NCBI GenBank assembly: GCA_004293905.1
Contig: RDZE01000014.1
Span: 62,001 to 126,000, forward strand
DNA: 64,000 bases
Direction of reading: 5' to 3'
Source: Cytophagales bacterium
GTDB taxonomy: Bacteria; Bacteroidota; Bacteroidia; Cytophagales; Microscillaceae
Below, piece by piece: positions 33,458 to 40,814 of the stretch (positions are counted from its first letter, which is position 1; each line of letters begins with the position of its first letter). The position numbers and the translations under genes were made by a program. A model generated the notes under the pieces. The model did no database searches and had not been told where the DNA came from. It saw only the letters and a program-made list of their open reading frames with translations.

Positions 33458-34953
33458 GAACGATTGCGCCAGCTTTTGATTTTGCGTTGTGTTGTTTTTT
33501 GTGTTGTGTTATTGAAATTGGTTTGTCCTTTTTCTAAGAGTTGATGCGCCACCCAAGCGGCTAATTGTGCTTCTTCGTTTTGTGCTTTTTGTTGTAGTAC
33601 TTGGGGTTGGTAGTATTTATTCACGAAATTTGTATCAAATTTTCCAGAGGTAAATGCCTCGTGTTGGAGTACGTATAGGCAGAATTGCAATGTATTTTCG
33701 ATGCCTGTAATTTTGTATTCTTTGATGGCTCTACACATGCGTTCTATTGCTTCTTTTCGGTCTTTGCCGTGTGCTATGAGTTTGGCAATCATGGGGTCAT
33801 AGTAGATAGGTATTTGCATGCCTTCCTCGAAGCCGTCATCAACTCTGATGCCTATGCCTTGTGGTTTTTGGTAAGTAGTGAGCGTGCCTATATCAGGTAA
33901 GAAATTATTTTGTGGGTCTTCGGCATAGACTCTTATTTCTATAGCGTGCCCATTTATTTTCAGGTCTTCTTGTTGGAAAGATAGGGGTTGTCCTTCGGCT
34001 ATTTTGATTTGTTCTTTTACGAGGTCTATACCTGTTATTTGCTCTGTTACGGGGTGTTCTACTTGTAGGCGTGTATTCATCTCGAGGAAGTAGAAGTCAA
34101 GTTTTTCATCTACGATAAATTCTACGGTGCCTGCGCCAAAGTATTGGCAAGATTTGGCTACCCTTACTGCGGCTTCGCCCATTGCTTTTCGCATAGTAGG
34201 GCTTACTACTGCTGAAGGGGCTTCTTCTATTACTTTTTGGTGTCTTCTTTGAATGGAACATTCACGCTCGAAAAGGTAGACGATATTACCTTGTTGGTCG
34301 CCTAATACTTGTATTTCTATGTGTTTTGGGGAGGTGATGTATTTTTCTATGAATACGGCACCATCTCCGAAGGCAGAAGTAGCTTCGCTGATGGCTCTTT
34401 GCATTTGTTCTTCAAACTCTTCTTCTTTCTCTACGATTCGCATTCCTTTTCCGCCTCCACCTGCTGAGGCTTTAATGAGGACGGGGTATCCTATTTCTTG
34501 TGCGCGTTTTTTGGCGGCTTGGAGGTCAGTGATGGCTTGTGGAGTACCTGGTACCATAGGAATATCGTATTTTGCGGCGGCTTCTTTTGCGGCGAGTTTG
34601 CTTCCCATAATGGCTATTGATTGTGGTGAAGGACCTACGAATATGATACCTGCTTGTGTTACTTTTTGGGCAAATTCGGCATTTTCAGATAAAAACCCAT
34701 ATCCTGGGTGTATGGCATCTACGCCAAGGCGAAGGGCTTCGCTGATGATAAAATCGGCACGAAGATATGACTCAGAAGAGAGGGCTTTGCCTACACAGAT
34801 GGCTTCATCGGCAAAACGTATGTGGGGAGAGTTACGGTCGGCTTCGCTAAAGATAGCTACGGTTTTGATGCCCATTTCTTTGGCGGAGCGCATGATGCGT
34901 AGGGCTATTTCGCCACGATTGGCGATGAGTAGTTTCTGTATTTTTTTCATCAT
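33454..34953 (-). CDS. accC: Biotin carboxylase subunit of an acyl-CoA carboxylase
   Basis: A 499-residue ATP-grasp biotin carboxylase that charges biotin with CO2. It has the N-terminal KIQKLLIANRGEIALRIMRS, the Gly-rich loop KASAGGGGKGMRIV, the ERECSIQRRHQKVIEEAPS block and FLEMNTRLQVEHPVTE. It is about 50 residues longer than a compact AccC, with a Gln/Thr-rich tail, as in biotin carboxylases that serve propionyl- or other acyl-CoA carboxylases. So acetyl-CoA as the substrate is probable but not certain. A 4-base overlap links it to phzF. Confidence 0.85.
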   Translation of the reverse strand: MMKKIQKLLIANRGEIALRIMRSAKEMGIKTVAIFSEADRNSPHIRFADEAICVGKALSSESYLRADFIISEALRLGVDAIHPGYGFLSENAEFAQKVTQAGIIFVGPSPQSIAIMGSKLAAKEAAAKYDIPMVPGTPQAITDLQAAKKRAQEIGYPVLIKASAGGGGKGMRIVEKEEEFEEQMQRAISEATSAFGDGAVFIEKYITSPKHIEIQVLGDQQGNIVYLFERECSIQRRHQKVIEEAPSAVVSPTMRKAMGEAAVRVAKSCQYFGAGTVEFIVDEKLDFYFLEMNTRLQVEHPVTEQITGIDLVKEQIKIAEGQPLSFQQEDLKINGHAIEIRVYAEDPQNNFLPDIGTLTTYQKPQGIGIRVDDGFEEGMQIPIYYDPMIAKLIAHGKDRKEAIERMCRAIKEYKITGIENTLQFCLYVLQHEAFTSGKFDTNFVNKYYQPQVLQQKAQNEEAQLAAWVAHQLLEKGQTNFNNTTQKTTQRKIKSWRNRS

Positions 34954-34988
34954 TTTTACACAAATTTTAGGGGGAGTTGGTAGTTATG

Positions 34989-35028
34989 AAAAAAGCATTT
35001 TTCGCCCTAACGACGAAGAATGCTTTTT
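34989..35028 (-). terminator. Terminator downstream of atpE
   Basis: A stem of about 15 bp (34990-35004 with 35014-35028, one G:U pair) flanked by A- and T-runs; 24 bases after the atpE stop. Confidence 0.8.
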
Positions 35029-35051
35029 GGATTGAGCATAATTTTTTAATC

Positions 35052-35312
35052 TTAGCTTACTGCTATAAGCAAACATACTACGATGCTGAACAATGCGGCA
35101 CCTTCTATCAAGGCTGCGGCAATGATAAGAACACCTTGGATACGGGGAGTAGCTTCGGGTTGGCGTGCAATAGCGTCCATTGCATTGCCACCGATACGAC
35201 CGATGCCTAAACCTGCGCCTAATACGGCTAAGCCTGCACCTACGCCTGCACCCATTACTGCGATGCTACCGCTCATTTCGGCTAAAATTAATGTAAGAAT
35301 AGATAATAACAT
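35052..35312 (-). CDS. atpE: ATP synthase F0 subunit c
   Basis: An 86-residue hairpin of two membrane helices with a Gly/Ala-rich first helix. The polar loop ARQPEA lies at 49-54, and the ion-binding Glu70 is in AALIEGAALF. It forms the rotating ring of the F-type ATP synthase. No Na+-type extra ligands are obvious, so protons are the likely ion. The other F0/F1 genes (atpB, F, H, A, G, D) are absent from the window. It has its own terminator, and a HIT gene lies 76 bases upstream on the same strand. Confidence 0.95.
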   Translation of the reverse strand: MLLSILTLILAEMSGSIAVMGAGVGAGLAVLGAGLGIGRIGGNAMDAIARQPEATPRIQGVLIIAAALIEGAALFSIVVCLLIAVS

Positions 35313-35388
35313 AATTAATTATGATTAAAATATTGGTTTGTATAAAAACTGTGGCGAAGTTAGTAATTTTTAGGAGAACTATAAAAAA

Positions 35389-35781
35389 TTATTCGAAATA
35401 TTTTCTGATGAGGTCTGCGGTTTTGGCTAACTCATCTTGTGTGGCAGGTTTTTTATATTCGAATGTAAAGACGCTCATATCATTGGCGGGTATGAGGTGT
35501 ATGTGTGCATGGGGTACTTCGAAGCCCGCTACAATTACACCTACTCGCTGGCAAAGCATGGCTTTTTTGATGGCTTGGGCTACTTTTTTGGCAAATAGGT
35601 TGAGTTCTGTGAGTAGTTCGTCTTCCAAATCGTAGAGGTAGTCTATTTCTTTTTTGGGGACTACAAGCGTATGCCCTTGTGTGATGGGAGCTATGTCAAG
35701 AAAAGCCAAACAGTATTCATTTTCGGCTATTTTGTGGGCGGGTATCTGCCCTTCTATGATTTTGGTAAAGATAGATGCCAT
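35389..35781 (-). CDS. HIT family nucleotide hydrolase
   Basis: A 130-residue histidine-triad protein; the catalytic triad is His91-x-His93-x-His95 in PHAHIHLIP. The N-terminal SIFTKIIEGQIPAHKIAENE and QGHTLVVPKKEI are typical of the bacterial Hint/HinT branch, which hydrolyses nucleoside phosphoramidates. It starts 14 bases after the TPR gene, so the two are likely co-transcribed. Confidence 0.92.
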   Translation of the reverse strand: MASIFTKIIEGQIPAHKIAENEYCLAFLDIAPITQGHTLVVPKKEIDYLYDLEDELLTELNLFAKKVAQAIKKAMLCQRVGVIVAGFEVPHAHIHLIPANDMSVFTFEYKKPATQDELAKTADLIRKYFE

Positions 35782-35795
35782 AGTTTGTATTTTAT

Positions 35796-36344
35796 TCAGA
35801 AAACGTCTTGTCTTTTTTTAATTTGTAATAAATAGTAATTGGCTTCTTCGTCTTTGAGCCTTATGGCTTGTTTGAAGTCATTTTCGGCTTCGCGTGTATT
35901 GCCTAACTCATAGTGGGTAAGCCCTTTGAAACGGTAGGCTTCGGGTGATTTTTCGTGGTAGTACCAAACGGCTTTTTCGAATTCGCGGAGGGCTTCTTCG
36001 TATTGGTGTAAAAAGAAAAATGCTTTTCCTCTGTCTAAATAACATTCTTTGAGGTTATAATCTATTTGGAGTGCTTTTTGGCAATCGCTAAGAGCGTGGT
36101 AGTAGTTTTTGAAGTGTAAATGGCATCTGCCTCTGAAAGCATATAAGATAGCAGAAGTTTTTGGGTTGCTTTGGATTGCTTTATCGAAATAGTCAAATGC
36201 TTTGTTATAATCGTGTTTTTCTAAGGTTTGAATCCCTATTTTGTACTTTTTTCGGTCTTGGTATGAGAGGTCTTTGTGCCAACCCATCAGGAGGGCAACA
36301 CCTACTACGAAAAACATTATAAATACAAATGCTAATACTTCCAT
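35796..36344 (-). CDS. TPR-repeat protein with N-terminal membrane helix
   Basis: A 182-residue protein: one membrane helix (residues 3-21), then about four tetratricopeptide repeats (from residue 34), for example AFDYFDKAIQSNPKTSAIL and EALREFEKAV. TPRs bind other proteins, here probably on the cytoplasmic or periplasmic face of a membrane. It starts one base after the stop of the upstream surface-protein gene, indicating one transcript (surface protein, TPR, HIT). Confidence 0.8.
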   Translation of the reverse strand: MEVLAFVFIMFFVVGVALLMGWHKDLSYQDRKKYKIGIQTLEKHDYNKAFDYFDKAIQSNPKTSAILYAFRGRCHLHFKNYYHALSDCQKALQIDYNLKECYLDRGKAFFFLHQYEEALREFEKAVWYYHEKSPEAYRFKGLTHYELGNTREAENDFKQAIRLKDEEANYYLLQIKKRQDVF

Positions 36345-36998
36345 TTATTTTTTCCATTTATCTTTTTTCAAATCTCCTCTTTTGACGGAGCGGAAGAACT
36401 CTGCCCAAGCAAACGGGTTGAGTAGTGAGAGTGTAGGATACATGTTTTGGTTACCCATTCTTGCATATTGTTGGTTCATGTAGGTACGATAGTTCATTGC
36501 ACCGTCCATGCCTACATTGACTGCGGCTCGGAACATAAATTGGCGTTCTAAGTTTTCGCGCAAGCGTTGTACTTTCTCTTCGTCTGGTAGTTGTAGGGCT
36601 AATACTGCCTCTTTGAATAGTTCTTCTGTGGGGTATGGGAATATCTCAACGATGGGTAATAAAGTGGTATCTTCTTTTATTTCTATGACTACTGAAAATG
36701 AAGTAGTGTTTTTATAAGGCATTATATAATATTGTTTTTTATAACCAATGGCACTGATGATGATGCTATCACCTGCTAAGGCGGGAAGGGCAAAAAAGCC
36801 TTCAGCGGTGGTGGTAGTGCCTCTGCCAGCCATAGGAATATAAACGTGTACGCCGGGCACGGGGTCTGCATTTGCTCCATCTACTATCACGCCTGAGAGC
36901 AATACGAGGCGTTGTTCTCCTTGGCTATAGGCTTTGGGGCTTAGGTAGAGGGTGAGTGTATATATGAACAATGATAGATATATGATTCTTTTTGTCAT
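36345..36998 (-). CDS. Exported protein with CarboxypepD_reg-like domain
   Basis: A 217-residue protein with a signal peptide (cut near residue 26, KAYSQGEQ). A CarboxypepD_reg-like beta-sandwich spans about residues 33-110: LSGVIVDGANADPVPGVHVY, then GTTTTAEGFFALPALAGDSI. The C-terminal half is helical and unrecognised. In Bacteroidota this domain marks outer-surface or TonB-dependent systems, but no receptor gene is near. Co-transcribed with the TPR gene that directly abuts it. Confidence 0.7.
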   Translation of the reverse strand: MTKRIIYLSLFIYTLTLYLSPKAYSQGEQRLVLLSGVIVDGANADPVPGVHVYIPMAGRGTTTTAEGFFALPALAGDSIIISAIGYKKQYYIMPYKNTTSFSVVIEIKEDTTLLPIVEIFPYPTEELFKEAVLALQLPDEEKVQRLRENLERQFMFRAAVNVGMDGAMNYRTYMNQQYARMGNQNMYPTLSLLNPFAWAEFFRSVKRGDLKKDKWKK

Positions 36999-37150
36999 AA
37001 ACTATTAAGATATAATCTGGTACTTGTATAATCTATTGTTTTATACGAAATGTTTGCTCAAAAATAATACTTTTTTTCTTTTTTACCAAATTTGAGTTTG
37101 ATTTTAACAATTTTGTTATGGCAAAATATGTGAATTTCAATCCTTAAAAC

Positions 37151-37181
37151 TTGTTTTTAGGTAAATAGGATATTACCTTTA
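37151..37181 (+). promoter_or_regulatory. Promoter of the FtsX-like permease gene
   Basis: TTG (37151-37153), 20-base spacer, TACCTTTA (37174-37181), one base off consensus, 30 bases before the ATG. Confidence 0.5.
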
Positions 37182-37211
37182 CCTGCTCAAAATGAGAACT
37201 ATAAAAGAATT

Positions 37212-38426
37212 ATGAATCTTTATCGGTGGATAGCCCAACGTTTGCAACAACGTGGCGAAAAGCGTTTTTTTGGGGGCATTGTAAGTCGTATTGCTATTTT
37301 TAGTATTGCTATTGGGTTAGTAGTAATGGTGTTATCGTTTGCTGTTTTGAGAGGATATGAACAAGTTATTCAGCAAAAAATATTCAGTTTTGCGGGGCAT
37401 ATTCAGGTTTCACAATACAATACCAACAATTCTTATGAGGGGTTGCCTATTTCTAAAAATACATATCTTTTCAAACATCATAGTAAATTATCGGCGGTTC
37501 GTCATTTGCACGTATATGCACACAAAGCAGGCATTTTGAAGGTAGGCAATGAGGTTTCGGGGGTGGTTTTGAAGGGTATTGACCGCGATTATGATACTAC
37601 TTTTTTTGCGCCCAATGTTTTGGAAGGCTCTTTGCCTTACCGTGATACCGCGCAAACTTCTGTGATGATAAGCCAAAAAATAGCTAAAAAGATGCAACTG
37701 AAACGCAACGATACAATTCTGATGTTTTTTATTCAAAACCCGCCCAAATTTCGGAAATTGGTAGTAGGTGGTATTTATGAAACTGGTATGGAAGAATTTG
37801 ATGAAAAATTTGCTTTTTGCCATATCAGCCTCATCCAACAACTCAATAGATGGGGCGATACTTTGGTGGGAGGTTATGAAATTTTTGCGCATCGATTTGA
37901 GAAAATACCAGAAGCCTACCAACAAGTATATGAAAACATGGACTATGATATGCAAATAGACTCTGCTGAAAGGAGGTATTTAGGTTTGTTTGATTGGTTG
38001 TTGTTGCTCAATACAAATGTAAGCATCATTTTGATACTGATTTTGAGCGTAGCAGCTTTTAATATGTTGTCTATTTTATTGGTTTTAATCATGGAAAGAA
38101 CACAAATGATAGGCGTACTAAAAGCGATTGGGGCTACTTATTGGCAGATTAGTGTCATTTTTATTTATCAAGGTTATGGATTGCTTCTAAAAGGAATGTT
38201 ATGGGGCAATTTGGTTGCGATTTTTCTTGTAGTATTACAATATTATTTCAAACTAATACCCTTAGACCCTGAAAATTACTATGTAAATGCAGTGCCTGTA
38301 GCGTGGGATTTTTTCTCTATTCTTTATGTCAATTTACTTACTTTATTATTAACTACCTTGGTAATGATAGTGCCTATTAGCGTAGTAGCATTCACACGCC
38401 CGATAAGAGCCATCAGATTTGACTGA
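37212..38426 (+). CDS. FtsX/LolE-like ABC transporter permease
   Basis: A 404-residue permease. It has an N-terminal membrane helix (about 26-47), a periplasmic domain (MacB-PCD type, about 50-265) and three C-terminal helices. The last region (LLLLNTNVSIILILILSVAAFNM, then ILVLIMERTQMIGVLKAIGA) is the FtsX core; RTQMIGVLKAIGA is the coupling loop. It resembles LolC/LolE, which release lipoproteins from the inner membrane. The ATPase (LolD-like) is not adjacent. Tentatively the lipoprotein-releasing permease, but other MacB-type exporters are possible. Confidence 0.82.
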   Translation: MNLYRWIAQRLQQRGEKRFFGGIVSRIAIFSIAIGLVVMVLSFAVLRGYEQVIQQKIFSFAGHIQVSQYNTNNSYEGLPISKNTYLFKHHSKLSAVRHLHVYAHKAGILKVGNEVSGVVLKGIDRDYDTTFFAPNVLEGSLPYRDTAQTSVMISQKIAKKMQLKRNDTILMFFIQNPPKFRKLVVGGIYETGMEEFDEKFAFCHISLIQQLNRWGDTLVGGYEIFAHRFEKIPEAYQQVYENMDYDMQIDSAERRYLGLFDWLLLLNTNVSIILILILSVAAFNMLSILLVLIMERTQMIGVLKAIGATYWQISVIFIYQGYGLLLKGMLWGNLVAIFLVVLQYYFKLIPLDPENYYVNAVPVAWDFFSILYVNLLTLLLTTLVMIVPISVVAFTRPIRAIRFD

Positions 38427-38449
38427 AACAATAAAAATATGGCAGTTTT

Positions 38450-38481
38450 TTTGGTAAATAAAAAATTAACTCGTATCTTTT
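38450..38481 (+). promoter_or_regulatory. Promoter of the SPFH-protein gene
   Basis: TTTG (38450-38453), 20-base spacer, TATCTTTT (38474-38481), one base off consensus, 27 bases before the ATG. Confidence 0.55.
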
Positions 38482-38508
38482 CTCTCTCAAAATAAAACAA
38501 TAAGAACT

Positions 38509-39369
38509 ATGAAGAAGAAAGCTATTCGCAACCCTCTACTATGGGGCATTTTGATGTTTGTTTTTGCTTCCTGCACACGTATCGATGCCGGACACGTGGG
38601 GTTAGTTGTAAAACTTTATGGCTCTGAAAAGGGCGTACAAGATGTAACCGAAGTAACGGGTGTAGTTTGGTACAATCCTTTTACAACTACCGTTTACGAA
38701 TTTCCAACCTATGTACAAAATGTGGTGTATACGGCTGATAAAAATGAAGGCAGCTCTGAAAATGAAGAATTTAGAGTAACTACCAAAGATGGTCTAACGG
38801 TTACTTTTGATGTTTCATTGCACTATAGAGTAGACCCCAACAAAGTAACACAGATATTTATTAAATACCGCAAGCCGCTCGCAGATTTAGACAAATCGCT
38901 CATGCGCAACTACCTCCGCAATGCCTATAACAATATATCGGGCAAATATACTGCTGAACAACTCTACGAAAATAAAAATAAATTTGTAGAAGAAACCGAA
39001 AACCTTATCAGAAAAGTATTGTTCAAAGAAGGTTTTATTGTAGAACAAGTAGTATTGCTCAATGATTTGCGCTTGCCAAAAGCCGTAGTAGACAACATAA
39101 ACGCAAAAATCAATGCACGCCAGATTGCTCTCAAAAAAGAACAAGAGGTAGCCCAAGAAAAAGCCGAAGCGCAAAAAGAAATAGAAAAAGCCAAAGGTTT
39201 TGCCGAAGCAACCCGCATCAAAGCTGAAGCCGAAGCAAACGCCAATAAACTTATGACTGAGTCGCTTTCACCGAACCTAATAGAATATGAAAAAGTAAAA
39301 AAATGGGACGGTAAGAATCCTCAATATGTAGGCGCAGGCGGTGCATCTGTATTCCTTGGCGGAAAATAA
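38509..39369 (+). CDS. SPFH/prohibitin-family lipoprotein-like protein
   Basis: A 286-residue protein with a hydrophobic N-terminus ending FVFASC (Cys22, a possible lipoprotein site). An SPFH/Band-7 domain follows (about residues 25-200), then the usual Ala/Glu/Lys-rich coiled coil (EVAQEKAEAQKEIEKAKGFA). Prohibitin-type proteins form large membrane rings that organise proteases and lipids. A possible lipid anchor instead of a membrane helix is a small peculiarity. It ends 24 bases before the NeuD-like gene. Confidence 0.82.
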   Translation: MKKKAIRNPLLWGILMFVFASCTRIDAGHVGLVVKLYGSEKGVQDVTEVTGVVWYNPFTTTVYEFPTYVQNVVYTADKNEGSSENEEFRVTTKDGLTVTFDVSLHYRVDPNKVTQIFIKYRKPLADLDKSLMRNYLRNAYNNISGKYTAEQLYENKNKFVEETENLIRKVLFKEGFIVEQVVLLNDLRLPKAVVDNINAKINARQIALKKEQEVAQEKAEAQKEIEKAKGFAEATRIKAEAEANANKLMTESLSPNLIEYEKVKKWDGKNPQYVGAGGASVFLGGK

Positions 39370-39393
39370 ACCCATCATTTTATCCCTCAACCC

Positions 39394-40035
39394 ATGCAAA
39401 ATCCCGTAATTATTTTGGGCATCAAAACATTGGGCATCATTGCTTTAGATATTTTTCAAAGCAATGATGTTGCTATTTATGGTATGCTCGACGAAAACGA
39501 AAACAAAGAAAACAGACCCGCTGAAATAGACGGTATCAGTGTATTAGGCAATGTTCATCACGAAGGCTATCTGAAATTGATAGGCAATAAATGTGAAGCA
39601 TTTGTAGCAATAGACGATAATGAGTACAAGAAAAACATTACCGAAATGCTATTAAAAAAACGGAATACTATGCCTGTCAACGCAATTCATGCCAAAGCTC
39701 ACCTAAGCCACAGTGCTTCCATAGGGCATGGCAATCTCATTGCGGCTGGAGTATACTTACAGCCACAAGCCTCTATTGGGCATCATTGTATATTGCACTG
39801 CCGAAGCATCATAGAAACAGATGTTAAAATAGATAATTTCGTACAAATCGGTGCAGGGGCTGTCATTGGCGCAGGCGTACAAATTGCAGAAGGCGCATTC
39901 ATTGGCGCAGGGGCTAATATCGTTGCAGGCGTACAAATAGGTAAAAATGCACGAATAGGAGCAGGCTCTGTAGTGATTGACAATGTAGCACCCAAACAAA
40001 CTGTTTTTGGAAACCCCGCTAAAAAAGTAAGTTAA
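39394..40035 (+). CDS. NeuD/PglD-like sugar O-acyltransferase (hexapeptide repeat)
   Basis: A 213-residue protein: an N-terminal Rossmann-like domain (NPVIILGIKTLGIIALDIF) and a left-handed beta-helix (about residues 105-205) with many [IV]G-A-G hexapeptide turns, such as QIGAGAVIGAGVQIAEGAF. Such enzymes acetylate sialic acids or amino-sugars. No other sugar-pathway gene flanks it, so the acceptor is unknown. Probably co-transcribed with the SPFH gene just upstream. Confidence 0.82.
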   Translation: MQNPVIILGIKTLGIIALDIFQSNDVAIYGMLDENENKENRPAEIDGISVLGNVHHEGYLKLIGNKCEAFVAIDDNEYKKNITEMLLKKRNTMPVNAIHAKAHLSHSASIGHGNLIAAGVYLQPQASIGHHCILHCRSIIETDVKIDNFVQIGAGAVIGAGVQIAEGAFIGAGANIVAGVQIGKNARIGAGSVVIDNVAPKQTVFGNPAKKVS

Positions 40036-40094
40036 AACTGACTTTATTTTTAACTTTTTTCTATATTTACTATGTTTAATAAAAATTTAAAATT

Positions 40095-40814
40095 ATGAAA
40101 ACACATACAATAAAATTTTTTATCTTCATTGTTTTATTTTTAACAAAAACAATAATAAGTCAAGCGCAAAATACTTGTAATGAATTTTACAATATTACCG
40201 AAGGAACTCAGTACAAAATAGAAAATTATAACGCCCAAAGTAAACTCACTTCCTTTGCCACTTATCTATATACAGGAGTAAGTCAAACAGCCAATGGCTT
40301 CACCACCAATATCAACACAGAAAGTTTTGATGCCAAAGGAAAATCTATGGTAAAAGGCACAAGCAATCTTAAATGTACTGATGGTGTCGTTCAGTTCGAT
40401 ATGCGCACTATCTCTATGCCCGATATGCAAGCAATGGAAAGCAATCCACAAGCACAAGTAGTCGTTTCGGGCGATGCCTTAGAACTGCCAAACCAACTCA
40501 CCGTAGGACAAACACTCAAAGGGGTAACCTATAACATAAAAATATCTTTAAGTGGTGTCAATTTAATGAACCGCGACTTTACCATCAAAGATAGAAAAGT
40601 AGAAGCCTACGAAAAAGTAACTACTCCCGCAGGTACTTTTGATGCCTATAAAATCTCTTATTTGGTAGATACTAAAGGAGCTACAGGTAAAGTAAGAACT
40701 TTCAAAACCATCACTTGGTATGCCAAAAATTATGGTATGGTACGCAACGAAACCTATGATGATGCAGGAAAAATGACAGGCTACAGTATTTTGACAGAGT
40801 ATAATAAAAAATGA
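40095..40814 (+). CDS. Exported DUF3108/TapB-like protein
   Basis: A 239-residue protein with a signal peptide (to about residue 24, ISQAQNTC). Beta-rich segments include VTTPAGTFDAYKISY and KTITWYAKNYGMVRNE, which resemble DUF3108/TapB-like periplasmic proteins. Function unknown. The stop overlaps the start of the topoisomerase-like gene by 4 bases (ATGA), a very tight link for two proteins with different destinations. Confidence 0.55.
   Translation: MKTHTIKFFIFIVLFLTKTIISQAQNTCNEFYNITEGTQYKIENYNAQSKLTSFATYLYTGVSQTANGFTTNINTESFDAKGKSMVKGTSNLKCTDGVVQFDMRTISMPDMQAMESNPQAQVVVSGDALELPNQLTVGQTLKGVTYNIKISLSGVNLMNRDFTIKDRKVEAYEKVTTPAGTFDAYKISYLVDTKGATGKVRTFKTITWYAKNYGMVRNETYDDAGKMTGYSILTEYNKK

Noticed and set aside
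34319..35035. Plus-strand frame of 238 codons
   Set aside because: It is the opposite strand of accC and of the atpE terminator; composition (Ser/Arg/Ala-rich) is that of an antisense shadow.
39757..39999. Ala/Pro/Cys-rich minus-strand frames
   Set aside because: These mirror the GAG-rich hexapeptide repeats of the NeuD-like gene and have no start signals.
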